DNA from: an uncultured Moraxellaceae bacterium
GTDB lineage: Bacteria > Pseudomonadota > Gammaproteobacteria > Pseudomonadales > Moraxellaceae
Reading direction: 5' to 3'
Length of the DNA stretch: 21,164 nucleotides
Assembly: GCA_937928295.1 (NCBI GenBank)
Contig: CALEYY010000246.1
Coordinates: forward strand, 1-21,164
Shown here: positions 1 to 6,627 of the stretch, in pieces
Position numbering within the stretch: the stretch's first letter is position 1
Layout: each line of letters opens with the position of its first letter
Notes under the pieces: generated by a model
What the model was told of the DNA's origin: nothing
Databases searched by the model: none
The model's input: only the letters and a program-made list of their open reading frames with translations
Made by a program: the position numbers and the translations under genes

Positions 1-20
1 GACGTGTGCTCTTCCGATCT
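1..20. other. Illumina sequencing adapter remnant (not genomic)
   Basis: The first 20 bases, GACGTGTGCTCTTCCGATCT, are identical to the 3' part of the Illumina TruSeq read-2 adapter. Genomic sequence starts at base 21: the nadA reading frame continues sensibly from there (Ala-Val-Lys-Ala-Arg-Ala-Asp-Trp), while the adapter bases supply no NadA-like residues. The contig end is therefore a read end that was not trimmed. Confidence 0.97.
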
Positions 21-628
21 CGGCGGTGAAGGCGAGGGCAGACTGGGTGGTGACCTCCAGCATCGCGGTGGATGTGATCGATCATCTGGCCGGCCTCGGT
101 GAAAAAATCATCTGGGCGCCAGACAAGTATCTCGGTGCCTATGTGCAGAAAGTCACCGGGGCCGAGATGATTCTCTGGGACAGCTCCTGCATCGTGCATG
201 AAGAGTTCAAGGCCAAGGGCATCCTCGACCTGAAAAAGCAGTTTCCGGATGCCGCCGTGCTGGTGCATCCCGAGTCGCCGGCGTCGGTGGTGGATGTCGC
301 CGATGCCGTGGGCTCGACTTCGCAGCTCATCGCAGCCGCAAAAAACTTGCCCAACCAGCAGTTTATTGTCGCCACCGATCGCGGCATTTTCTACAAGATG
401 CAGCAGGCCGCGCCGGGCAAGACCTTCATGGAGGCACCGACCGCCGGCAATGGCGCGACCTGCCGTTCCTGCGCGCATTGCCCGTGGATGGCCATGAACG
501 CGCTGGACAATCTGGCGCAGGTGCTGGAGCAGGGCGGTCAGGAGATTTTCGTGGATGAGTCTGTGCGCGTGAGGGCGATGCAGCCCTTGCAGCGCATGCT
601 GGATTTCGCTGCTACGCTGAAGCGCTGA
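21..628 (+). CDS. nadA: Quinolinate synthase NadA, C-terminal part (5' truncated)
   Basis: NadA condenses iminoaspartate with dihydroxyacetone phosphate to quinolinate, an early step of cytoplasmic NAD synthesis, using a [4Fe-4S] cluster. About 200 residues remain. They align with the last two thirds of the family (about 350 residues), through to the 'LDFAATLKR' end. Two of the three cluster-ligand regions are visible, counting from the GTG at 26: a Cys at about residue 55 in 'SSCIVHEEF', and the CxxCxxC element 'CRSCAHCPW' at about 146-154. The first cysteine and roughly 145 residues lie beyond the contig edge. The GTG at 26 is an internal valine codon, not a start. The gene faces bepA tail to tail with a 57-bp gap. 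The truncation is due to the contig end and is not biological. Confidence 0.96.
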
Positions 629-694
629 GCTGGCGGTAAACACCGCGCTGAGCACATTCTGGTGCTCATGCGCCAGTCTTTCGGCTCAGCGCTT
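620..694. repeat. Convergent 3' ends of nadA and bepA with nested inverted repeats
   Basis: An 11-bp perfect inverted repeat, AAGCGCTGAGC (620-630) against GCTCAGCGCTT (684-694), covers both stop codons. Both genes end with the same codons, AAG CGC TGA. Between the arms are two small hairpins: GCGGT/ACCGC (633-646, AAAC loop) and TGAGCAC/GTGCTCA (649-668, 6-nt loop). None is followed by a clear T-run in either direction, so this is at most a weak or factor-dependent bidirectional terminator. Confidence 0.5.
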
Positions 695-2170
695 GAACTC
701 GGCGTCCAGTGTCTTCATGTCGGTCAGGCGCTGATTCAGCTGCGCGCTTAGCGAATAGTTGTTCGACGCCAGGCGCAGGGCATTCTTCAGCTGCTCTTCG
801 GCTTCTTTCTGCCGGTTGTTCAAATAGAAAATCTCGGCGCGTGCCCGAAATACGGCGAAGGCATCTTTCTGCTGCGCGGCGCAATCGGCCAGCAAGCGCC
901 AGAGGGCCGTGTCATTGGCGTGATCACGCACAGCCTTGTCCAGCAAGGGTCGCACGCGACTTGGCTGATTCAGTGCCAGCGCCGCCCGTGTGTAGCTTTC
1001 CAGCACACTGCGCTGGCCGGGGTAAATGCTCCAGGCCGACTGGCTGAGTGTTAGCGCCTGTGCGTAATCATGGCGTGCCAGCGCGATAGCGATTTCGCTG
1101 TTGCGGTACTCCAAACGATTAGGGTCGGCCTTCAGCAGCGGCTGCAGCGTTGTCAGCGCTTCATCCAGGCGTGCTTGCCGCAAATAGGCCAGGCTCAGGC
1201 CGTAGCGTGTCGCCGGGGAGGTATCACTCGATGCCAGTGCATTTTCAAAGGCGCGAATATTTTCATCGAGCTGATCGCTGTAGGCCATCTGCAAACGCAT
1301 TTGCAGCAGGCGGAAATCAGGCGCGACTGGTTTGAGATCGCGCTTGGCATCACTGACGCGTCGTTCAAGGTCAGACAAGCGGCTGCTGCTCAGCGGATGC
1401 GTCAGCAAAAATTCCGGCACATAGCCGAGCTGGCGTGTGGTGCGATCTAGGCGGGCAAAGAAACTGGACATGGCGCGCGGCTCGTAGCCGCTCTGGGTCA
1501 GGGTCTGCATGCCGATGCGATCGGCTTCCTGCTCGTAGTTGCGGCTGTAGCGCAGCTGGTTTTGCGCTGCCAGTGATTGCGCCGAGGCACCAATCGCCAT
1601 GCCGATGTTGCCGCTTTGCGAGCCACCGGCCGATGCGGCGGCGATGCTGGCGACCAGCCCGCCCAGCGCCAGCCACTGGTTGTACTTGTTGGCCTCTTGC
1701 GAACGGGCGAAGTGGCGCTGGCTCAAATGCCCCAACTCATGCGATAGCACGCCGGCGAGCTCATCTTCGGTTTCTGCGGTCAGCATAAGCCCAGTGTTCA
1801 CGCCAATCACGCCACCCGGCACGGCAAACGCATTGACCTCGCGATCATCCACTACGATCAAGGTGAAAGACGGATCAACCAGCGGGCTATGTGCAGACAG
1901 GCGATAGACCAGATTTTCCAGGTATTCACGCAACAGGATGTCGCCATAGAGCGGCGTGCTGGCGCGCAGCTGGCGCAGGAAGGCCTGACCCAGTCGTGAC
2001 TCGGTCGCGCTGTCGGCAATCAGGTCAGCGGGCTGACCCAGCTCGGGCAGGGTGGCCACATAGGCGGTATCGACGCGAGCTTTGCCGCTGTTGTCGGCGG
2101 CCAAGGCTGATGTGCCCAAGCCTGCGCTGGCAATGCTGCAGACGATCATCGCATGATAAAATCGGTTCAC
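686..2170 (-). CDS. bepA: Periplasmic M48 metalloprotease with TPR repeats (BepA/YfgC type)
   Basis: BepA is a periplasmic zinc protease that supports or degrades LptD and other outer-membrane proteins at the BAM machine. From a GTG start at 2170 the protein has 494 residues; E. coli BepA has 487. Visible features are an N-terminal signal peptide (Asn-Arg, a hydrophobic stretch, cut near 'ALA|AD' at about residue 24) and the zinc site HELGH at 144-148. The third ligand and conserved Asp are in 'EQEADRIG' (Glu213, Asp217), and a 'THPLSSSR' motif at about 257-264 matches the regulatory His-switch loop. TPR-like helices run from about 290 to the end. The longer in-frame start at 2236 would overlap tusA and place extra residues before the signal peptide. 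ATG 2149 is possible but loses the basic n-region. AGAAG lies 5 nt before the GTG. Family assignment is secure; the exact start is inferred. Confidence 0.9.
   Translation of the reverse strand: MNRFYHAMIVCSIASAGLGTSALAADNSGKARVDTAYVATLPELGQPADLIADSATESRLGQAFLRQLRASTPLYGDILLREYLENLVYRLSAHSPLVDPSFTLIVVDDREVNAFAVPGGVIGVNTGLMLTAETEDELAGVLSHELGHLSQRHFARSQEANKYNQWLALGGLVASIAAASAGGSQSGNIGMAIGASAQSLAAQNQLRYSRNYEQEADRIGMQTLTQSGYEPRAMSSFFARLDRTTRQLGYVPEFLLTHPLSSSRLSDLERRVSDAKRDLKPVAPDFRLLQMRLQMAYSDQLDENIRAFENALASSDTSPATRYGLSLAYLRQARLDEALTTLQPLLKADPNRLEYRNSEIAIALARHDYAQALTLSQSAWSIYPGQRSVLESYTRAALALNQPSRVRPLLDKAVRDHANDTALWRLLADCAAQQKDAFAVFRARAEIFYLNNRQKEAEEQLKNALRLASNNYSLSAQLNQRLTDMKTLDAEFKR
2154..2162 (+). 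promoter_or_regulatory. Candidate extended -10 promoter for tusA
   Basis: TG-A-TAAAAT at 2154-2162 reads as an extended -10 box and would start transcription near 2169, giving a leader of about 30 nt before tusA. There is no good -35 box, which is common for extended -10 promoters. The site lies over the first codons of bepA on the other strand, so the two divergent genes would share very tight control DNA. An AAGGA at 2186-2190 is the likely tusA ribosome binding site. Confidence 0.4.
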
Positions 2171-2200
2171 ACTTGCTTCTAACGCAAGGACGCCCGGAGT

Positions 2201-2437
2201 ATGTCTGCCTTGACCGAACCGCTGGATTTTCGTCACTTACGCTGCCCCATGCCGTTGTTGCGCCTGAAGCAGGCCTTGCATGCGTTGCCAACGCATACGG
2301 TGGTCGAGGTGTTGACCTCGGATACTGGTGCAACGCGCGATATTCCTGCCTTTCTTCGCCAGGCAGGTCATCGCCTGGAGTCTCAAGTCACCAGCAGCGA
2401 CGGCGTTACGCACTTTCGGCTGGTGAAAATGACCTAG
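2201..2437 (+). CDS. tusA: TusA/SirA-family sulfur carrier protein
   Basis: TusA proteins carry a persulfide on one cysteine and pass sulfur from cysteine desulfurase toward tRNA 2-thiolation, or to molybdenum-cofactor enzymes in some relatives. This 78-residue protein has the usual length and the defining motif 'LRCPMPLLRLKQAL', with the active cysteine at residue 15 in a CPxP turn. The following beta/alpha pattern ends in 'FRLVKM', typical of the fold. In Pseudomonas a TusA-like gene also sits beside the bepA homologue and close to bcp, which matches this locus. Its stop codon (TAG) overlaps the bcp stop codon on the other strand. I cannot tell from sequence alone which acceptor it serves. 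Confidence 0.9.
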   Translation: MSALTEPLDFRHLRCPMPLLRLKQALHALPTHTVVEVLTSDTGATRDIPAFLRQAGHRLESQVTSSDGVTHFRLVKMT

Positions 2438-2904
2438 CTGATGGCCTGCACGGCCTTCAGCACCTCTGCGGCATGGCCATCGGCCTTCACCTTGCGCCAT
2501 TCCTGACGCAGCACGGCAGCGCCATCAATCAGAAAGGTGCTGCGCTCAATGCCCTGCACCTGCTTGCCGTACATGTTCTTGGTCTTGATCACATCAAACA
2601 GCCGGCACAGCGCTTCATCGCTGTCGCTGAGCAGCTCGAACGGAAAGCATTCATTGCTGCGAAACTTCTCGTGCAGCTTTAGCGTATCGCGTGATACGCC
2701 GAAAATGTCGCAGTCCAGCGCCTGAAACTGGGCATACAAGTCGCGGAATTGCTGGCCTTCCAGCGTGCAGCCCGGCGTTGCATCCTTGGGGTAGAAATAC
2801 AGCACCAGCTTGCGACCAGCAAGCTGGCTCAGGCTCACCACCGGGCTGACTCCCGTGCTGGCTACACTGAATTCGGGAACGCTCTGACCCACTTCAATCG
2901 TCAT
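2434..2904 (-). CDS. bcp: Thioredoxin-dependent peroxiredoxin, Bcp/PrxQ type
   Basis: Bcp reduces hydrogen peroxide and organic peroxides in the cytoplasm. The peroxidatic cysteine is Cys46 in 'DATPGCT'; the fold follows the family from 'LVLYFYPKD' to 'STFLIDG'. The protein has 156 residues from ATG 2904, preceded by GGAG at a 6-nt spacing; the upstream TTG at 2919 is therefore unlikely. E. coli Bcp has a resolving cysteine five residues after the peroxidatic one, but here that position is Gln. The other cysteines are 65, 86 and 100, so Cys86 ('SNECFPF') may resolve the disulfide, as in the PrxQ forms with a helix-3 resolving cysteine, or the enzyme may work as a 1-Cys form. It starts 15 nt after gcvR ends, the same pairing as in E. 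coli. Confidence 0.94.
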   Translation of the reverse strand: MTIEVGQSVPEFSVASTGVSPVVSLSQLAGRKLVLYFYPKDATPGCTLEGQQFRDLYAQFQALDCDIFGVSRDTLKLHEKFRSNECFPFELLSDSDEALCRLFDVIKTKNMYGKQVQGIERSTFLIDGAAVLRQEWRKVKADGHAAEVLKAVQAIS

Positions 2905-2919
2905 GCAATGCTCCGCCAA

Positions 2920-3462
2920 TCAGGCTTTGAAGGGTTCGATGATCGCGTCGAGATTGCGATCATCACAGAAAATCATGAAGCTTTCGCGCAGGCTGGCAAT
3001 GTGCACGCGCGCCGGAATGTTCACCGTCATGGACAGTGCGAACATCTGCGAGCCAGTATGCGGTGCGGCGTAAGTATTGGTTTCCATGGCTTCGATGTTG
3101 ATGCCCTGGCTGGCAAAGAAGTTGGCAATCTCGTGCACGATGCCGGGATTGTCGAGCGCAATCACATGCACATTGTAGGGAATGGCTTGTTTCTGCGGCG
3201 CGCGTGACTCGGTGCGCTTGCAGATGATCTCCAGGCTGAGTCGACGACCCACGGCCGGCAGCTGCACTTCGAGCTTGGCAATCGCATCCCAGGTGCCGGA
3301 AACCATCATGATGATGGCAAATTCCTGGCCCATCACGATCATGCGCGAATCGGCAATATTGCAACGGCAGTCGCTGGCGACGCGCGCCATTTCATCCACG
3401 ATGCCGGTTTTGTCGGCACCCAGCGCAGAGATAACAAGAAAGTGTTCAGAATCAGGTTTCAT
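2920..3462 (-). CDS. gcvR: Glycine cleavage system regulator GcvR (two ACT domains)
   Basis: GcvR is a cytoplasmic regulator that, in E. coli, binds glycine and blocks the activator GcvA so that the glycine cleavage operon stays off. The 180-residue protein holds two ACT-like units: about 5-75, beginning 'FLVISALGADKTGIVDEMA', and about 90-170, beginning 'YNVHVIALDNPGIVHEIA'. There is no DNA-binding domain, as expected. ATG 3462 is preferred over the in-frame GTG at 3471 because AAGAG lies 8 nt upstream of the ATG. It forms a pair with bcp. An 81-bp gap separates it from queC upstream; I see no convincing promoter or terminator there. Whether a GcvA partner exists cannot be seen in this window. 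Confidence 0.9.
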   Translation of the reverse strand: MKPDSEHFLVISALGADKTGIVDEMARVASDCRCNIADSRMIVMGQEFAIIMMVSGTWDAIAKLEVQLPAVGRRLSLEIICKRTESRAPQKQAIPYNVHVIALDNPGIVHEIANFFASQGINIEAMETNTYAAPHTGSQMFALSMTVNIPARVHIASLRESFMIFCDDRNLDAIIEPFKA

Positions 3463-3543
3463 GACAGCCACTCTTTGACAGTTGCCGAGAGTCTAGACGC
3501 CACACGGTGTGCTCGCTAGGGGGCAGGCTGTCGGCAGACGAGA

Positions 3544-4224
3544 TTAAAACGGGTTATTTTGATAGCGCGTCGGGTCGACCACACCGGCGTCATCAAAGCC
3601 TTTGCGGCGCAGGCGGCAGGAATCGCAACGGCCGCAGGCTCGGCCATCTGCATCAGCCTGATAGCACGACACCGTGAGGCTGTAATCCACGCCCAGTTCT
3701 TGCCCAAGCCGGATGATTTCGGCCTTGGTCAAATGCATCAGCGGGGTTTCCAGCTTCAATGGCTGGCCTTCCACGGCGGCTTTGGTGGCGAGGTTGGCCA
3801 TGTGCTCGAAGGCCTCGATGAACTCGGGGCGGCAATCCGGGTAGCCCGAATAGTCTACGGCGTTCACGCCAATGAAAATATGCCGCGCCTGCGTGACTTC
3901 CGCCAAGCCCAGCGCAAACGACAGAAACACGGTGTTGCGTGCCGGCACATAAGTCACCGGGATACCGGTGGTCTCGACTTCGGGCACGGCAATACGGTTG
4001 TCCGTCAGCGCCGAGCCGCCCATCTGGCCGATTTCCAGCCGCATGGTGCGGTGATCCGTGACGCCCATGGCCTGCGCCAAGCGCACAGATGCAACCAGCT
4101 CGGCATTGTGGCGCTGGCCGTAGTCGAAGCTCAGCGCAGTAATCGAATAGCCCTGCTGGCGCGCCAGCGCGAGGCAGGTGGCAGAGTCCAGTCCGCCCGA
4201 CAACAATACAATCGCATGCGGCAT
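3544..4224 (-). CDS. queC: 7-cyano-7-deazaguanine (preQ0) synthase QueC
   Basis: QueC converts 7-carboxy-7-deazaguanine to preQ0 using ATP and ammonia, on the path to queuosine in tRNA. The 226-residue length is normal. The PP-loop ATP site is 'SGGLDS' at residues 9-14. The zinc-binding cysteines are 187, 197, 200 and 203 in 'SCY...CGRCDSC'. The conserved 'YVPARNT' (92-98) and 'NAVDYSGYPDCRPEF' (121-135) are intact. The ATG lies 3 nt after the queE stop, so the two consecutive steps of the pathway are made from one message. Confidence 0.97.
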   Translation of the reverse strand: MPHAIVLLSGGLDSATCLALARQQGYSITALSFDYGQRHNAELVASVRLAQAMGVTDHRTMRLEIGQMGGSALTDNRIAVPEVETTGIPVTYVPARNTVFLSFALGLAEVTQARHIFIGVNAVDYSGYPDCRPEFIEAFEHMANLATKAAVEGQPLKLETPLMHLTKAEIIRLGQELGVDYSLTVSCYQADADGRACGRCDSCRLRRKGFDDAGVVDPTRYQNNPF

Positions 4225-4227
4225 GGT

Positions 4228-4908
4228 TCAGTGTCCGGGCGCGTTATTCCAAAGGTATTTGTGCAGCTGAAGCTGCAATCTGACCGGCAGCCGATCAGCC
4301 AGAATCCATTCAGCGAGCAGGCGTGGCTCCAGCACATCATGTCCGGGCGAAAACAGCACATCGCTGACGCGCTCATAAAGCCCGTACTGGTCGCATTGCA
4401 GGCGCGCCCAGTCGTAATCTTGCTTTGAGCAAATCACGAACTTGACTTGGTCATTGCTTGTCAGGTGCTCGATATTCTCATACCGATTGCGATGCACCTC
4501 ACCTGACCCTGGTGCTTTCAGGTCCATGACCTTGACGACGCGCGTATCGACTGTATCGACTGCGAGTGCGCCACTGGTTTCTAGGGAAACCTCATAGCCG
4601 GCATCGCATAATGCCGTCAGTAGCGACAGACATTCGGGCTGAGCTAGTGGCTCACCACCCGTCACAGTGACATAGCCCGCGCCATATTGCGCAACTTCAG
4701 CCAGAATTGAACTGACCGACCAGAGTGTGCCGCCTTGAAATGCATAGGTGGTATCACACCAGACGCAGCGTAGAGGGCAGCCCGTCAGGCGAACGAAGAC
4801 TGTTGGGCAGCCTACCGTTCTGGCTTCACCTTGTAATGAGTGAAAAATCTCCGTCACGCGCAGTGAAGCGTTCAACTCTGACGGAGCCAACACAGGCTGA
4901 TTAGTCAC
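4228..4908 (-). CDS. queE: 7-carboxy-7-deazaguanine synthase QueE (radical SAM)
   Basis: QueE is a radical S-adenosylmethionine enzyme that contracts the ring of 6-carboxytetrahydropterin to 7-carboxy-7-deazaguanine. The cluster motif is CX3CX2C, Cys44, Cys48 and Cys51 in 'TGCPLRCVWC'. It is preceded by the family signature 'EIFHSLQGEA' and followed by 'CDTTYAFQGG' and 'TGGEPLAQ'. The protein has 226 residues, the usual size. The start is GTG, whose last two bases form part of the cpoB stop (GTGA, a 4-nt overlap). There is no clear ribosome binding site, so translation is probably coupled to cpoB. It sits directly upstream of queC. Confidence 0.96.
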   Translation of the reverse strand: MTNQPVLAPSELNASLRVTEIFHSLQGEARTVGCPTVFVRLTGCPLRCVWCDTTYAFQGGTLWSVSSILAEVAQYGAGYVTVTGGEPLAQPECLSLLTALCDAGYEVSLETSGALAVDTVDTRVVKVMDLKAPGSGEVHRNRYENIEHLTSNDQVKFVICSKQDYDWARLQCDQYGLYERVSDVLFSPGHDVLEPRLLAEWILADRLPVRLQLQLHKYLWNNAPGH

Positions 4909-5807
4909 TTGGCAGGATTCTGATCTAGGAAAGACTGTGCCAAGCGTGCTTCAGGACTACCTGGAAACTGCGCGATTAACTTGCTCATCCAGTCTCTGGC
5001 ATCTTTGCGATTGCCCTGAAGATCGGCAATGCTGCCGAGCTTGTAATAAGCAGATGCGACTTTTGGACTGGCGCTATAGTCGCGCAGGATACGCTGGAAG
5101 TTTTCTTCGGCCTTAGCATAGCTAGGCGGCGTCAGGGCCAGCTGAAATTCACCCAGCCAATAGTAGGCATTGGGTGCGAATACGCTATCAGGATATGCAG
5201 AGAGAAAGCCCGTCATCGCCGTTATGGCAGGCGCTGCGCCATCTCGCCGAAAGCTTTGATAAGCTGTTAGATATGCAGACTTCTGGCGCTCGATTTCCTC
5301 GGGGCTCAGCTCCGTATTTACCTTGGTGGATATAACGGCATTGTTTGCGGGTGTCTCCGTACTGCTTGGCGCAGCTACTGTGGTTGCTGTAGCTGCCGGT
5401 AGTGCAGCAGGCTCGCTCACGGCAGCTGGCTTAGCTAACTGTTCCAGTCGCTGATCAAGGTCGGTATAGCGTGTGCGTAAATCAGACTGCAGGCGCTCAA
5501 TGAGCTGTTGTTGCTCCTCAACGGTACCTTGCAGTTTGGCTACCGTCATGCGCATTTCTTCAATTTGCTGGAACATGTCCCAGGCGGGATTAGTCGTCTG
5601 CGAAGCAGCCTTGATGGGTGCGGGAATGGCCGCTGACACAGGTGCTGTTGCTAATGCGACAGCTTTGGCTTGTGCTGCCGGAGCCGGAGCACTTGTGCTG
5701 AGTGGCCGTTGCTCAATTTCAATTGCGTGGCTTGTCGGGCTGGCAATCAGGCAGGCCAATGCAATAGCAGCCGGTAATCGCGCCAAAGGAAGGATGAGGG
5801 TGCGCAT
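4905..5807 (-). CDS. cpoB: Tol-Pal associated cell division coordinator CpoB (YbgF)
   Basis: CpoB is a periplasmic protein that links Tol-Pal driven outer-membrane constriction to septal peptidoglycan synthesis by PBP1B. The 300-residue protein starts at ATG 5807, with GGAG 5 nt upstream, rather than at the longer in-frame start at 5840. It has a signal peptide ending near 'SHA', an Ala/Pro-rich stretch, and a coiled coil at about 80-125 with the heptad-like 'QIEEMRMTVAKLQGTVEEQQ'. A second Ala/Thr/Pro linker follows. The C-terminal TPR region from about 180 contains 'YYWLGEFQLA' and 'AYYKLGSIADLQGN'. It closes the tol-pal gene set and overlaps queE by 4 nt. A hairpin lies between pal and this gene. 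Confidence 0.94.
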   Translation of the reverse strand: MRTLILPLARLPAAIALACLIASPTSHAIEIEQRPLSTSAPAPAAQAKAVALATAPVSAAIPAPIKAASQTTNPAWDMFQQIEEMRMTVAKLQGTVEEQQQLIERLQSDLRTRYTDLDQRLEQLAKPAAVSEPAALPAATATTVAAPSSTETPANNAVISTKVNTELSPEEIERQKSAYLTAYQSFRRDGAAPAITAMTGFLSAYPDSVFAPNAYYWLGEFQLALTPPSYAKAEENFQRILRDYSASPKVASAYYKLGSIADLQGNRKDARDWMSKLIAQFPGSPEARLAQSFLDQNPAK

Positions 5808-5846
5808 AACGACTCCGAAGTCAGACAGCTTATCTTGCAAATGATA

Positions 5847-5864
5847 AACGGGCCGAAGCCCGTT
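5847..5864 (-). terminator. UUCG hairpin between pal and cpoB (weak terminator or attenuator)
   Basis: On the minus-strand RNA, AACGGGC-UUCG-GCCCGUU forms a 7-bp perfect stem closed by a very stable C(UUCG)G tetraloop. It lies 28 nt after the pal stop and 40 nt before the cpoB start. The tail after it (UAUCAUUUG) is only partly U-rich, so partial termination or protection of the pal message from 3' decay is more likely than a full stop. Confidence 0.6.
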
Positions 5865-5891
5865 ATCGTGACGCTGAAACGCTTTTTTGGA

Positions 5892-6551
5892 TTACTGAGC
5901 GGTGTAGTCCAACTCAACGCGGCGATTCTTTGCCCAAGACTCTTCATCGCTGCCATCAGCAGCAGGTTTTTCCTTGCCGTAGCTGACGACGCTCAGTTGA
6001 TCAGCCTGAACGCCAAGACCAACGAGGTAGCGCGCAACCGCGTTGGCACGACGCTCGCCCAAGGCCAAGTTGTATTCGCGTGTCCCACGCTCATCCGTAT
6101 GGCCACCGATTTGGAGCTTTGCTTGCGGTTTGCCTTTCAGGTATTGCGCATGCGCATTCAGACCGCCATAAGACAGTGCAGTAATGTCGCTCAGGTTAGT
6201 GCCGAAATAAAAGACACGAATCTTCAACAAGTCATTCAGGTTGTTGGCAGTATTTGCACTGGTTGTGGCGGTTGGCTGCGCCTCAATAACCGAGCCCTCA
6301 ATAGGGTTGCCAAGATTGGCTGCACCCGTCTCTGGCGCCTCAGGTGCACTTTCTGCGAGCGTTGCAGGCGCTGCTGGTTCAGCCTCTGGCGTAGCAGAAA
6401 TGGCTTCTACAGCCGGTGCTGGCGGCAAATTCTCAAACTGGCTGTCATCTTTCGGATCAATCGCACGCGGACCACGAAAGGTGGAGCAGGCAGCCATGGT
6501 AACGGCCAATGTTGCCACGAGGGCCAGTTGTGCAGACTTCTTCATGTTCAC
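5892..6551 (-). CDS. pal: Peptidoglycan-associated lipoprotein Pal
   Basis: Pal is an outer-membrane lipoprotein that grips peptidoglycan and is moved to the division site by the Tol motor. The 219-residue form starts with GTG 6551, because AAGGAG (6558-6563) is 6 nt from it; the ATG two codons later would have 12-nt spacing. The signal ends in the lipobox 'TMAAC' (Cys22), followed by Ser, not Asp, which fits outer-membrane sorting. An Ala/Pro/Glu linker leads to the OmpA-like domain from about 108, with 'GHTDERGTREYN' and the peptidoglycan motif NxxLxxxRRAxxV in 'EYNLALGERRANAV'. The usual 'YFDFD/YFEYD' strand reads 'FYFGTN' here, a mild divergence. It follows tolB after 76 nt. Confidence 0.96.
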   Translation of the reverse strand: MNMKKSAQLALVATLAVTMAACSTFRGPRAIDPKDDSQFENLPPAPAVEAISATPEAEPAAPATLAESAPEAPETGAANLGNPIEGSVIEAQPTATTSANTANNLNDLLKIRVFYFGTNLSDITALSYGGLNAHAQYLKGKPQAKLQIGGHTDERGTREYNLALGERRANAVARYLVGLGVQADQLSVVSYGKEKPAADGSDEESWAKNRRVELDYTAQ

Positions 6552-6557
6552 GGTAAG

Positions 6558-6563
6558 CTCCTT
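6558..6563 (-). promoter_or_regulatory. Ribosome binding site that fixes the pal start at GTG 6551
   Basis: AAGGAG on the minus strand is 6 nt before GTG 6551 and 12 nt before the in-frame ATG 6545. The optimal spacing to the GTG argues for that start. Confidence 0.7.
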
Positions 6564-6627
6564 AGGGCTTTTATTCTTGCTTGATACACATATTCTACAA
6601 TGGTGTGGACGGTAGCCGACTTGCGCA

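Noticed and set aside
1891..2682. 263-codon plus-strand open frame across bepA, tusA and bcp
   Set aside because: It is a shadow crossing three recognised genes in other frames, with no family resemblance.
3463..3543. Possible tRNA or terminator in the queC-gcvR gap
   Set aside because: A tRNA-Lys is found after queC in some Pseudomonas, so I looked for one; no cloverleaf or T-loop sequence is visible, and the only symmetric element (CACACGGTGTG) is too short for a hairpin terminator.
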